64,000 nucleotides of DNA from NCBI RefSeq assembly GCF_041529975.1, contig NZ_CP168030.1:1922001-1986000 (forward strand). Reading direction: 5' to 3'. The position numbers and the translations under genes were made by a program. A model generated the notes under the pieces. That model was given only the letters and a program-made list of their open reading frames with translations, ran no database searches and was not told where the DNA came from. This DNA comes from Microbacterium maritypicum. Lineage in GTDB: Bacteria; Actinomycetota; Actinomycetes; Actinomycetales; Microbacteriaceae. Shown here piece after piece: positions 19,979 to 28,496 of this stretch (its first letter is position 1; the number at the start of each line of letters is the position of its first letter).

Positions 19979-20637
19979 TGGAGCGTCTGAACGAACTGTG
20001 GCCCGAATTCTGGGCGGCCGCACTCGAGACCCTGTACATGACGTCGTTCGCGCTGGTGCTCGGCGGCATCCTGGGGCTGGCGATCGGCATCATCCTGTAC
20101 GTCACGCGCCCCGGTGGCCTCGCAGCGAACCGGGTCGTCTCGGTGCTCGCGAACCTCGTCGTGAACTTCTTCCGCCCGATCCCGTTCATCATCTTCCTCG
20201 TGGTCGCGCAGCCGCTGGCGCGGGCGGTCGTCGGCGTGGGTATCGGCACGACCGCCGGAGCCTTCATCATCGGTCTCGCCGCCGCGTTCGCGATCGGGCG
20301 CATCGTGGAGCAGCACCTCGTGTCGGTCTCTCCCGGAGTCATCGAGGCGGCGCGGGCGATGGGTGCCGGTCCGTGGCGCATCCTCTTCACCGTGGCCATC
20401 CCGGAGTCGCTCGGTCCGCTCATCCTCGGCTACACGTTCATCCTCGTCGCGCTGATCGACATGACGGCCATGGCGGGCCTCGTCGGCGGGGGCGGGCTCG
20501 GTGCGTTCGCGCAGATCTACGGCTTCCGGCAGTTCGAGCCGCTCGTCATGTGGGCGGCGATCGTCCTGATCGTCGTGTTCGTGCACCTGGTGCAGATGCT
20601 CGGCACGCGCCTGGCCCGCAAGGTCATGCGTCGCTGA
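19978..20637 (+). CDS. metI: Methionine ABC transporter permease
   Basis: A 219-residue membrane protein with about five helices. The conserved FFRPIPFIIFLV segment and the EAA loop EAARAMGAGPWRILFTVAIPES identify the MetI family. It forms the translocation channel with MetN. Its start overlaps the metN stop by one base. Its 3' end overlaps the convergent pseudouridine synthase gene by 14 bp. Confidence 0.95.
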   Translation: MERLNELWPEFWAAALETLYMTSFALVLGGILGLAIGIILYVTRPGGLAANRVVSVLANLVVNFFRPIPFIIFLVVAQPLARAVVGVGIGTTAGAFIIGLAAAFAIGRIVEQHLVSVSPGVIEAARAMGAGPWRILFTVAIPESLGPLILGYTFILVALIDMTAMAGLVGGGGLGAFAQIYGFRQFEPLVMWAAIVLIVVFVHLVQMLGTRLARKVMRR

Positions 20638-21553
20638 CGGGTGCTTCCTGCAGGGTGCGGCGCGTGGTGAACACCCGGTCCTGCCCGCTGATCGGGTCCA
20701 CGAAGCGCAACTCGCGCGCCAGCAGCTGCAGCGGGCGGTCGTAGTCGTCCGGTAGGTCTTCCTGCAGCTCGGGGTAGAAGCGGTCGTTCAGGATGCCGAT
20801 GCCGAGGGCGGCGAGGTGCACGCGCAGCTGGTGCATCTTGCCGCTGTGCGGGCGCAGCAGCGTGTGCACCACACGGTCGTCCGTGCGGATCAGCTCGACG
20901 AGCGTCTCGGAGTTCGGCTCCTTGGCATCGTCGACCTGCACGCGCACCTGGCCGCGGAGCTTGTCGATGTTGTTGCGGTACACGACCGGGAACGCGGGGA
21001 GCGTCCCGTTCCCTGGGAGCTCGGAGACCGCCTCGTAGACCTTCTGCACCTGCCGCTTCTCGAAGAGCAGCTGGTAGGCGCCGCGGGTCGCGGGGCGCGT
21101 CGAGAACATCAGCAGCCCGGCGGTGGCGCGATCGAGCCGGTGGATCGGCGCGAGCTCGGCATTGTCGAGCAGGTTGCGCAGTCGCACCAACGCAGAGTTC
21201 TGCAGGAACTTGCCGCCGGGGGTGGTGGGCAGGAAGTGCGGCTTGTCGACCACCACGAGATGGTCGTCCCGGTGCAGGATCTCGATCTCGAACGGCATCC
21301 GGGTCTCGACGGCGGGTTCGCGGTAGTACCAGACGAACTCGACGCTGCCGAGCGGTGCATCGCGGGGGACGGGCGACCCGTCGGCCCGGACGATGTCGCC
21401 GCGGTCGAACCGTTCGAGCAGACGCTCTGAATCGAGGTGGAAGAAGCGCTCGACCATGTACGCGGCGACCGTCGGCCAGGAGCCGGTGAGCGGCACGTGC
21501 AATCGGGTCGCTCCGACGCCGTCGCGCACCGGGAGGGGAGAGGGCATGCCCAT
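20624..21553 (-). CDS. RluA-family pseudouridine synthase
   Basis: A 309-residue RNA-modifying enzyme. The catalytic motif HRLDRATAG has its nucleophilic Asp at about 141, and the KMHQLRVHLAALG segment is the usual RluA/RsuA 'HQxRxH' motif. The N-terminal 90 residues differ from the S4 domain seen in some members. The rRNA or tRNA target position cannot be assigned. No strong ribosome site is seen before ATG 21553; ATG 21547 is an alternative. It ends inside metI on the opposite strand and lies 13 bp downstream of the MarR gene, so the two are likely co-transcribed. Confidence 0.88.
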   Translation of the reverse strand: MGMPSPLPVRDGVGATRLHVPLTGSWPTVAAYMVERFFHLDSERLLERFDRGDIVRADGSPVPRDAPLGSVEFVWYYREPAVETRMPFEIEILHRDDHLVVVDKPHFLPTTPGGKFLQNSALVRLRNLLDNAELAPIHRLDRATAGLLMFSTRPATRGAYQLLFEKRQVQKVYEAVSELPGNGTLPAFPVVYRNNIDKLRGQVRVQVDDAKEPNSETLVELIRTDDRVVHTLLRPHSGKMHQLRVHLAALGIGILNDRFYPELQEDLPDDYDRPLQLLARELRFVDPISGQDRVFTTRRTLQEAPVSDA

Positions 21554-21566
21554 CAGGCGCAGCCGC

Positions 21567-22061
21567 TCACGTGTCGAAGCTCAGACTCAGCTTGCGCAGC
21601 AGCCCGGCGAGGCGATCCCGGTCCGAGCGGGAGAGCGCCTGCAGCAGGTCGGCCTCCACGTCGACGAGGCGGGTGATGGCGGCATCCACGCGGATGCGCC
21701 CGTCGTCGGTCAGCGTCACGAGCACACTGCGCCCGTCGCCGGGGTCGGCCTCGCGGCGCACGAAGCGGCGGCCGACGAGCCGGTCGATCCGGTTGGTCAT
21801 CGTGCCGCTCGAGACCAGGGTCTGCTGCAGCAGCTGCTTGGGGGAGAGCTGGAACGGCGTTCCCGCGCGGCGCAGCGCCGAGAGCACATCCCACTCCCAG
21901 TGCTCCAGGTCGCTGCGACGAAACACGTCGCGGCGGGCGCGGTCCAGATGGCGCGAGAGGCGGTCCATCCGCGAGAGCACCTCGAGGGGTGAGAAGTCGA
22001 GGTCGGGACGCTGGGTGTTCCACGCGCCGACGATCCGGTCGACCTCATCCACCTCGCTCAT
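21567..22061 (-). CDS. MarR family transcriptional regulator
   Basis: A 164-residue winged-helix regulator. LSPKQLLQQTLVSSGTMTNRIDRL is the recognition helix region and RREADPGDGRSVLVTLTDDGR is the beta wing typical of MarR. The ligand is unknown. It starts 7 bp after the stop of the co-oriented GNAT gene and precedes the pseudouridine synthase, forming a likely three-gene unit. Confidence 0.92.
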   Translation of the reverse strand: MSEVDEVDRIVGAWNTQRPDLDFSPLEVLSRMDRLSRHLDRARRDVFRRSDLEHWEWDVLSALRRAGTPFQLSPKQLLQQTLVSSGTMTNRIDRLVGRRFVRREADPGDGRSVLVTLTDDGRIRVDAAITRLVDVEADLLQALSRSDRDRLAGLLRKLSLSFDT

Positions 22062-22068
22062 CCGCCCA

Positions 22069-22566
22069 TTATCGCGTGTGCGGGTCGGGGGTGACGGACA
22101 CCACGGGCAGCTCGAGGGTCATGAAGGCGCTGTACGGGTCGGGGAGGTAGCGGCCGAACGGGCCTGACTCGCGGAAGCCCGCCGCCGCGTACATCGCGCG
22201 TGCCGGGATGAAGAAGTCGTCGCTGCCGGTCTCGAGCGAGAGTCGACGGATGCCGCGCTCCTGCGCGTCGGCGAGGAGGAAGGCCAGCATCGATTTCCCG
22301 AGTCCGCGGCCGCGCAGGGCCGGATCCGTGCGCATCGACTTGAGCTCCTCGTGGCCGTCTTCGACCGTGGCCAGCGCGCCGATGGCGGCCGGGCGGCCGT
22401 CGATCGAGCCGGCGAACAGCCGGACGCCGGGAGCGAGCAGGCGCTCGAAGACCAGCGCATGACGGCTCTCCGCGGGCGCGGTGTGCTCCAGCTCGGCGTG
22501 GTGGGCGACCAGGAATTCTGCGAGGGCGGGGGTCGCCGTCTCGACCCTTTCGATCACGATGCTCAT
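22069..22566 (-). CDS. GNAT family N-acetyltransferase
   Basis: A 165-residue acetyltransferase. Motif A for acetyl-CoA binding is RTDPALRGRGLGKSMLAFLL, followed by RLSLETGSDDFFIPARAMYAAAGF, the beta-bulge and C-terminal GNAT pattern. Substrate unknown. ATG 22566 (MSIVIERVE) starts the fold; upstream codons run back over the tRNA on the other strand and are not coding. Its start is 126 bp from the tRNA-Gln gene on the opposite strand. Confidence 0.88.
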   Translation of the reverse strand: MSIVIERVETATPALAEFLVAHHAELEHTAPAESRHALVFERLLAPGVRLFAGSIDGRPAAIGALATVEDGHEELKSMRTDPALRGRGLGKSMLAFLLADAQERGIRRLSLETGSDDFFIPARAMYAAAGFRESGPFGRYLPDPYSAFMTLELPVVSVTPDPHTR

Positions 22567-22692
22567 GGTGTCAGCATCCCAGAGGCGTGTTTCCGAACCA
22601 TGACGGCGCGGGAGGGGCGGCATCCGCGCACATCGGAACACAGGCCGGAGCATGGCAGACTTGACCCCGCGGTGCCCTCCTGGGCGGCGCGG

Positions 22693-22764
22693 TCCGCCGT
22701 GGTGTAATGGCAGCACGACAGCCTTTGGAGCTGTTAGGTCTAGGTTCGAGTCCTGGCGGCGGAG
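22693..22764 (+). tRNA. tRNA-Gln (anticodon TTG)
   Basis: A full cloverleaf can be drawn. The acceptor stem is TCCGCCG/CGGCGGA, and the anticodon stem ACAGC/GCTGT encloses the loop CTTTGGA, so the anticodon is TTG (reads CAA). The T arm is CTAGG-TTCGAGT-CCTGG. The discriminator base G is at 22764. CCA is not encoded; the next bases are CATG. The ATG of glmU begins only two bases after the discriminator. Confidence 0.97.
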
Positions 22765-22765
22765 C

Positions 22766-24196
22766 ATGACTGGGAACAATCTCGCCATCATCGTCCTCGC
22801 TGCAGGCCAGGGCACGCGCATGAAGTCGCGTCTGCCCAAGGTGCTGCACCCGATCGGCGGGCGCCCTCTGGTGGGGCACGTGCTCACCACGGCCGGGCGG
22901 CTGCAGGCCGCGCACGTCGAGGTGGTCGTGCGGCACGAGCGCGATCAGGTGGTCGCCGCCCTCACCAAGGACTACCCCGACGCGGTGTTCGTCGACCAGG
23001 ACGACGTACCCGGAACCGGGCGGGCCGTGCAGGTGGCGGTCGACGCGCTCCCCGAGGACTTCGACGGCGACGTGCTCGTCCTCTCCGGAGACTGCCCGCT
23101 CGCCGACGCCGACACCCTCTCGGCATTCGTGGCGGAGCACCGCGCGTCGGGCGCTCCGGCGACGCTGATGACGGCACTGCTCGACGACCCGACCGGTTAC
23201 GGCCGCGTGGTCCGCGACGCCGACGGCGGTGTCGACCGCATTGTGGAGCAGAAGGACGCGAGCGCCGAAGAGGCCGCGGTCCGCGAGATCAACGCCGGGA
23301 TGTACGTGTTCCGCGCCGAGACCCTGCGCACCTACCTGCCGCGGGTCGGCGTCGACAATGCACAGGGCGAGATGTACCTGACCGACGTGCCGGGGATGCT
23401 CCGTCGCGACGGCGACCGGGTGGCGGCATCCGTCGTCTCCGACATCTCGGTGACGTTCGGGGTGAACGACCGTGCACAGCTGGCCGAGGTCGGTCGCCTG
23501 CTCAACCAGCGCATCGTGCGCCGCTGGCAGCTCGAGGGCGTCACCGTCATCGACCCGGCCACCACCTGGATCGACGACGACGCGAAGCTCTCGCCCGACG
23601 TCACCCTCCTGCCGAACACCCACATCCTGGGTGCCACGGTCATCGCCTCCGGCGCCGTGATCGGACCGGATACGACCCTCGTCGACTGCGAGGTCGGCGA
23701 GGATGCGACGGTCCGTCGCACCGACGCCACCCTCGCCGTGATCGGCGCGGAGGCCACGGTCGGCCCGTTCTCGTTCCTCCGCGCGGGCACGGTCCTCGGC
23801 GCCAAGGGCAAGATCGGCGCCTACGTCGAGACGAAGAACGCCGAGATCGGCGAGGGCAGCAAGGTCCCGCACCTCTCCTACGTCGGCGACGCGACGATCG
23901 GCCGCGGCGTCAACCTCGGCGCGAGCACCATCACGGCGAACTACGACGACGTGAACAAGCACCGCACCGAGATCGGCGACGAGGTGCACACCGGCTCGCA
24001 CACGGTGCTCGTCGCGCCCGTTAGGCTGGGGGCTGGCGCGAAGACCGGCGCCGGCGCGGTCGTCCGCAAGGATGTCCCGGCCGGAGCACTGGCCATGACC
24101 GTCGCACCCCAGCGCAACATCGAAGGCTGGGTCGCGAAGAACAGAGCAGGCACGGGCGCGGCGGATGCTGCGTCTCGCGAGAATTCGGCGGAATAG
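22766..24196 (+). CDS. glmU: Bifunctional UDP-N-acetylglucosamine pyrophosphorylase / glucosamine-1-phosphate acetyltransferase
   Basis: A 476-residue cytoplasmic enzyme making UDP-GlcNAc for peptidoglycan. The N-terminal uridyltransferase domain has LAAGQGTRMKSRLPKVLHP and the DCPLADADTL acidic site. The C-terminal half is the left-handed beta-helix acetyltransferase with KNAEIGEGSKVPHLSYVGDA and GASTITANYD. ATG 22766 gives the usual N-terminus, and no later start fits. This ATG abuts tRNA-Gln, leaving no room for a separate ribosome site, so after tRNA processing the mRNA would be leaderless. prs follows 7 bp downstream. Confidence 0.96.
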   Translation: MTGNNLAIIVLAAGQGTRMKSRLPKVLHPIGGRPLVGHVLTTAGRLQAAHVEVVVRHERDQVVAALTKDYPDAVFVDQDDVPGTGRAVQVAVDALPEDFDGDVLVLSGDCPLADADTLSAFVAEHRASGAPATLMTALLDDPTGYGRVVRDADGGVDRIVEQKDASAEEAAVREINAGMYVFRAETLRTYLPRVGVDNAQGEMYLTDVPGMLRRDGDRVAASVVSDISVTFGVNDRAQLAEVGRLLNQRIVRRWQLEGVTVIDPATTWIDDDAKLSPDVTLLPNTHILGATVIASGAVIGPDTTLVDCEVGEDATVRRTDATLAVIGAEATVGPFSFLRAGTVLGAKGKIGAYVETKNAEIGEGSKVPHLSYVGDATIGRGVNLGASTITANYDDVNKHRTEIGDEVHTGSHTVLVAPVRLGAGAKTGAGAVVRKDVPAGALAMTVAPQRNIEGWVAKNRAGTGAADAASRENSAE

Positions 24197-24203
24197 GCGG
24201 AGC

Positions 24204-25238
24204 ATGGCGCGCAAGAAGAAGACGGTCGATCTGGATCGCGACAACGGCGTGGCTCCCGGCATCATCGCGAAGACGAAGAAGCGACTCGTCGTCGCCGGAG
24301 GGCGTTCGCACCCCGAGCTCACGGCGGCCGTCGCCGAGGCGCTCGGCACCGAGATCGCCCCGGTCGAGCACCGCACGTTCGCCTCCGGTGAGATCTACGC
24401 CCGCTTCGAGGTCTCGATCCGCGGTGTCGATCTCTTCCTGATCCAGACGTTCGGCGAGCCGGTCAACGAGTGGCTCATGGAGACGCTCATCATGATCGAT
24501 GCCGCCAAGCGCGCATCGGCCAAGCGCATCACGGTCGTCGCTCCCTACTATCCGTATTCGCGTCAGGACAAGAAGGGCCGCGGTCGCGAGCCGATCAGCG
24601 CCCGCCTCGTCGCCGACCTGCTGAAGACCGCCGGTGCCGATCGCGTCATGAGCGTCGACCTGCACGCGGCGCAGATCCAGGGCTTCTTCGACGGCCCGGT
24701 CGACCACCTCTTCGCCAAGCCGGTGCTGCTGGACTACTTCGAGCGCACGCTCTCGCCGGCGGACCGTGAGATCCTCACGGTGGTCTCCCCGGACATGGGT
24801 CGTGTACGCGTCGCCGACACCTGGTCGGACAGCCTCGGTGCCCCGCTCGCCATCATCCACAAGCGTCGTGACCCGAAGGTGGCCAACCAGGTCTCGGTGC
24901 ACGAGATCGTCGGCACCGTCGAGGGGCGCACCTGCCTCCTCGTCGACGACATGATCGACACCGGTGGCACGATCGTCAAGGCGGCCCAGGCGCTCAAGGC
25001 GGCCGGGGCGCACCGTGTGATCGTCGCGGCGACCCATGCGATCTTCAGCGACCCGGCATCCGATCGTCTGCAGGACTCGTCGATCGACGAGGTCGTCATC
25101 ACCGACACGATCCCGCTCACCGAGTCGCGTCGCTGGGACAACCTCACGATCCTCCCGATCGCGCCGCTGCTCGCCCGCGCCATCCACGAGGTCTTCGAAG
25201 ACGGCTCCGTGACGAGCATGTTCGGTGGCGACGCATAA
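24204..25238 (+). CDS. prs: Ribose-phosphate pyrophosphokinase (PRPP synthetase)
   Basis: A 344-residue enzyme forming PRPP from ribose 5-phosphate and ATP. Motifs are FASGEIYARFEVSIRG, the ATP loop PYYPYSRQDKKGRGREPISA, the KRRDP flexible loop and the PRPP-binding LLVDDMIDTGGT. It feeds purine, pyrimidine, His, Trp and NAD synthesis. It has about 20 extra N-terminal residues (MARKKKTVDLDRD), common in Microbacteriaceae relatives. It follows glmU by 7 bp; GGCGGAGC precedes ATG 24204. Confidence 0.96.
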   Translation: MARKKKTVDLDRDNGVAPGIIAKTKKRLVVAGGRSHPELTAAVAEALGTEIAPVEHRTFASGEIYARFEVSIRGVDLFLIQTFGEPVNEWLMETLIMIDAAKRASAKRITVVAPYYPYSRQDKKGRGREPISARLVADLLKTAGADRVMSVDLHAAQIQGFFDGPVDHLFAKPVLLDYFERTLSPADREILTVVSPDMGRVRVADTWSDSLGAPLAIIHKRRDPKVANQVSVHEIVGTVEGRTCLLVDDMIDTGGTIVKAAQALKAAGAHRVIVAATHAIFSDPASDRLQDSSIDEVVITDTIPLTESRRWDNLTILPIAPLLARAIHEVFEDGSVTSMFGGDA

Positions 25239-25331
25239 CGCATCGTCACGGCACAGCCCGCGCATAGACGCGGTGCTTACGGTCGAAGGGTCGACGAACC
25301 CGTCGAACGACACCGCGCCGGGAGGACCAGC

Positions 25332-25805
25332 ATGATCCGCACGACCGTACCGACCTCTGTCCGCAAGGGTTCCGCCATCCTCGGGATCGCGGGCCTGTTC
25401 GTCCTCGCCGGGTGCTCCGGCACCGCCGACGCGGGCGACACCCCGAACGACACCGGCAGTACGCCCGACGCCGGCTCCTCGGAGTCCTCGGGCGGCGACG
25501 CGACCGCCACCTACGCAGACGGCACCTACACGGCCGACGGTTCGTACCAGACACCCGAGACGGTCGAGCAGATCTCCGTCACGCTGACCCTCGCCGACGG
25601 CGTCGTGACCGACGTCGAGGTCACGGGCGACCCGCAGGCACCTGAGACCGAGCAGTACCAGGGCCAGTTCATCGACGGCATCGCGGACGAGGTCGAGGGC
25701 AAGTCGATCGACGAGCTGAACGTCAGCCGGGTCGCCGGCTCGTCGCTCACCAGCGGCGGCTTCAACGACGCGGTCGAGTCGATCAAGGAGCAGGCGGCCT
25801 CCTAG
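25332..25805 (+). CDS. FMN-binding domain lipoprotein
   Basis: A 157-residue exported lipoprotein: signal peptide with lipobox LAGC (Cys28), a linker of about 40 residues rich in Ser, Gly, Thr and Asp, then a single FMN-binding domain (about 62-155). The domain starts with YADGTYTADGSYQTP and ends with VAGSSLTSGGFNDAV. The usual SGAT flavinylation site reads AGSS, so FMN would be carried on Ser rather than Thr, which ApbE enzymes are known to accept in some proteins. It lies 14 bp upstream of apbE. It is probably an extracytoplasmic one-flavin electron carrier. Confidence 0.85.
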   Translation: MIRTTVPTSVRKGSAILGIAGLFVLAGCSGTADAGDTPNDTGSTPDAGSSESSGGDATATYADGTYTADGSYQTPETVEQISVTLTLADGVVTDVEVTGDPQAPETEQYQGQFIDGIADEVEGKSIDELNVSRVAGSSLTSGGFNDAVESIKEQAAS

Positions 25806-25819
25806 GCGCCTGAGGCCGC

Positions 25820-26701
25820 ATGGCGAGCTGGCGCTTCGAGGCGATCGGAACGCGCTGGGAGATCGAGACCACGGATCCGCTCGCGGACCCGGCGCGTGCG
25901 GCGGTCGACGCCGAGATCGAGCGCTTCGACCGCGAGTGGTCCCGATTCCGTGACGACTCCGCGGTGACGCGGCTGGGACGGGAGGGCGGCTCGTTCGCCT
26001 CACCGGACGCCGCTCCGATGCTCGACGCCTACCGCGAGCTCTCGGCGGCGACGGGCGGCGCGGTCAACCCGCTCGTGGCGGCGAGTCTCGAAGCCCTGGG
26101 GTACGACGCGGGCTATTCGCTCGTCGGCGGAGGCGCCGTGCGCGCTCCGGACGCCTGGCAGGCGCAGGTGTCCTGGACGACGGCCGGGGTCGCGGCATCC
26201 GCACCCGCGCTCCTCGACGTCGGCGCCCTGGGCAAGGGCCGACTGGTCGACCTGGTGATGGACCTGCTCGGAGACGTGCCGGGCGATGTGGTGGTCGATG
26301 CCGGCGGCGACATCCGGGTGCGGGGCGCCGGTGTGCGCATCGGGCTGGAGCATCCGTACGACGCGACGAAGGCGATCGGTGTCGTCGAGGTGCGCGACCG
26401 GGCGCTGTGCGCCTCCGCCGTCAACCGTCGTGCGTGGGGGAACGGGCTGCACCACGTGCTCGACGCCCGCACGGGGCTTCCGGTGCGCACCTGGGCGGCG
26501 ACCTGGGCACTGGCTCCCGACGCGATGACGGCGGATGCCGTCTCGACCGCGCTGTTCTTCGACGGCGGACCGGAGCTCGCCGGCGCCTGGGGCGTGGAAT
26601 GGGTGCGGATGAGCACCGACGGCCGGGTGCAGCACTCGCCGGGATGCCCCGCGGAACTGTTCATCGCGGGGGCGAACACGCGCCCCGCGGCGCCGAACTA
26701 G
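25820..26701 (+). CDS. apbE: FAD:protein FMN transferase (ApbE family)
   Basis: A 293-residue flavin transferase that attaches FMN to Thr/Ser of target proteins. Family motifs: RFRDDSAVTRL, ALLDVGALGKGRLVD and VVDAGGDIRVRG, then HHVLDARTGLPV and the late metal-binding DAMTADAVSTAL. No signal peptide or lipobox is visible at the N-terminus (MASWRFEAIGTRW), unlike many ApbE lipoproteins, so it may act on the target before or during export or be exported in another way. Gaps to its neighbours are 14 and 6 bp, so its likely substrates are the two flavoproteins encoded beside it. Confidence 0.92.
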   Translation: MASWRFEAIGTRWEIETTDPLADPARAAVDAEIERFDREWSRFRDDSAVTRLGREGGSFASPDAAPMLDAYRELSAATGGAVNPLVAASLEALGYDAGYSLVGGGAVRAPDAWQAQVSWTTAGVAASAPALLDVGALGKGRLVDLVMDLLGDVPGDVVVDAGGDIRVRGAGVRIGLEHPYDATKAIGVVEVRDRALCASAVNRRAWGNGLHHVLDARTGLPVRTWAATWALAPDAMTADAVSTALFFDGGPELAGAWGVEWVRMSTDGRVQHSPGCPAELFIAGANTRPAAPN

Positions 26702-26707
26702 GGAAGA

Positions 26708-28291
26708 GTGGAGAACGTGATCACCTCATTCGCCGCCGCACGCCAGCGGGTCCTCGCGGTCCTGGGCTCGCTGTCGATGTATCGCCTCGTGCTGTTCGCC
26801 CTGATCGCCCTGGCGGTGATCGCGTTCGTGCTCTCGCTGCTCGGCGTGATCGTCTCGCCCACGCCGCTCGAGATGCTGGCGTCGTTCCTGGTGCTCGCGA
26901 TCGTGATCTCGGCCGTCGACGCCGCGGCCCAGCGCATACTCCGACTCCCGTGGCGTATCGAATCCTCCCTCGTCACGGCCCTCATCCTCCTGTTCGTGCT
27001 CCGCCCCGGCGTCGAGCTCGGCGCGCTCCTCGGGCTCGCCCTCGCCGGAGCCGTCGCGAGCGTGTCGAAGTACCTGATCGCATGGCGCGGTCGGCACATC
27101 TTCAACCCGGCGGCGTTCGGTGCGGCCGTCGTCTCGATCCTCGGGGCTTTCGGGGCGTTCGAGTGGCTGGGCACCTCGTCGTCCTGGTGGGTCGGGACTC
27201 CGGTGCTGACGATCCCCGTGCTCCTCCTCGGCCTCGCGGTGCTGTGGCGCACCGAGAAGGTGCGGGTGGTGCTGGTGTTCGTGCTGGTCGCCGTCGCCAC
27301 CTCGGTCGTGCGCCAGGCCGTGCAGGCCGTGCAGTTCGACATCGGCTTCGACGTGCTCACCGCGCTGCAGTTCGCGGTGCTGCAGTCGCCGTTCCTGTTC
27401 CTCGGGGCGTTCATGCTCTCCGAGCCGCTCACGCTTCCGCCGCGTCGCCGCCAGCAGCTCGTGGTGGCCGTCGTGGTGGGTCTGCTCGCCGGATGGCCGA
27501 TCTCGGTCGCCGGCCTGTTCACGCTCGGCCAGGAGCGGGCGCTGCTGATCGGAAACCTGGTGGCCTTCGCGTTCGCGCTGCGGGGGTCGGTGCGACTCGT
27601 GCTCGAGCGTCGCGAGTTCATCACCCCGACCGCGCAGGAGCTGACGTTCCGGGCCAAGGGGCGGGTCCGGTTCCTGCCGGGGCAGTACCTCGAGCTCGAC
27701 GTCCCGCATCACCGCCCCGACGCGCGCGGCACCCGTCGCGAGTTCAGCATCGTGTCGGCGCCGGCCGACCTGCCCACGTTGCGCATCGCCTACAAGAACG
27801 GCGACCAGAAGCATCCGTCGAGCTACAAGCGGGCTCTCGCCGCGGCCGAGCCGGGCGCGACGTTCGCGGTCACGGGCACCTGGGGTGACTTCATCCTGCC
27901 GCGCAGCGATCACCCGGTGCTGATGGTCGCCGCGGGCATCGGCGTCACGCCGTTCGTGTCCCAGCTGCGTCAGCTCCAGGCCGTGGGCCAGCAGCGCGAC
28001 GTGGTGCTCGTGTACGTGGCGTCCGAGGCTTCCGAGCTCGCCTTCCGTGATGAGCTCGCCGCGACGGGCGTGCGCACGGTCGTGTTCACCCGAGACGAGC
28101 CGCTCGACCTGCCCGCGCACTGGACCTGGGCGCAGGGAGCACGACTGGACGCCGAGACGCTGGAGCGCACCGTCCCCGACCTCGGCACCCGCCACGCGTT
28201 CATCTCCGGACCCCCGCGCCTGATCGCCGATCTCGCCCCCGCACTGCAGAAGGCCCGCGCCCTCACGACCGACGCCTTCGCCGGCTACTGA
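26708..28291 (+). CDS. NqrB/RnfD-like membrane domain fused to ferredoxin-NAD(P)+ reductase domain
   Basis: A 527-residue fusion. Residues 20-295 form about nine membrane helices with the NqrB/RnfD-type motif GRHIFNPAAFG (128-138) and FMLSEPLTLPP (235-245), matching the ATDP region of RnfD. Residues 305-527 are a cytoplasmic FNR-type module: FAD motif REFSIVS (344-350), NAD(P) motif AGIGVTP (409-415), and C-terminal FISGPP, where the usual Cys of CGP is Ser. It could take electrons from NAD(P)H and pass them through the membrane to the FMN lipoprotein. Start is GTG 26708; GTG 26717 is possible. The operon order with apbE supports this role, which remains an inference. Confidence 0.85.
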   Translation: MENVITSFAAARQRVLAVLGSLSMYRLVLFALIALAVIAFVLSLLGVIVSPTPLEMLASFLVLAIVISAVDAAAQRILRLPWRIESSLVTALILLFVLRPGVELGALLGLALAGAVASVSKYLIAWRGRHIFNPAAFGAAVVSILGAFGAFEWLGTSSSWWVGTPVLTIPVLLLGLAVLWRTEKVRVVLVFVLVAVATSVVRQAVQAVQFDIGFDVLTALQFAVLQSPFLFLGAFMLSEPLTLPPRRRQQLVVAVVVGLLAGWPISVAGLFTLGQERALLIGNLVAFAFALRGSVRLVLERREFITPTAQELTFRAKGRVRFLPGQYLELDVPHHRPDARGTRREFSIVSAPADLPTLRIAYKNGDQKHPSSYKRALAAAEPGATFAVTGTWGDFILPRSDHPVLMVAAGIGVTPFVSQLRQLQAVGQQRDVVLVYVASEASELAFRDELAATGVRTVVFTRDEPLDLPAHWTWAQGARLDAETLERTVPDLGTRHAFISGPPRLIADLAPALQKARALTTDAFAGY

Positions 28292-28321
28292 TCCGGCTCA
28301 CGGCCGGCCGGCCGGTACACC

Positions 28322-28391
28322 CGTCGGGAGAACGGACGGATGTCGGACGACTCGCCGCGAGGCGTCCCGACATCTGTGCATCCTGCCGACG
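28322..28391. repeat. 70-bp palindromic repeat, copy A
   Basis: Arms 28322-28346 and 28367-28391 are inverted repeats (20 of 25 positions pair) around a 20-base centre that is itself partly palindromic (CTCGCCGCGAG). Pairing can be extended outward by about 9 bp on each side (28313-28400). Copy B at 29357-29426 is 55/70 identical and in the same orientation. The pair flanks the DUF559-like gene. Confidence 0.85.
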
Positions 28392-28496
28392 AGTGCACGG
28401 CGCATCCACTTCTGCACATCCCGCATCCGCTTCGGATCGGCCCACAACGGGCGGAATCGATCTCTATCAGCCGTCTCGGGGCATCAGGATCGGTGG

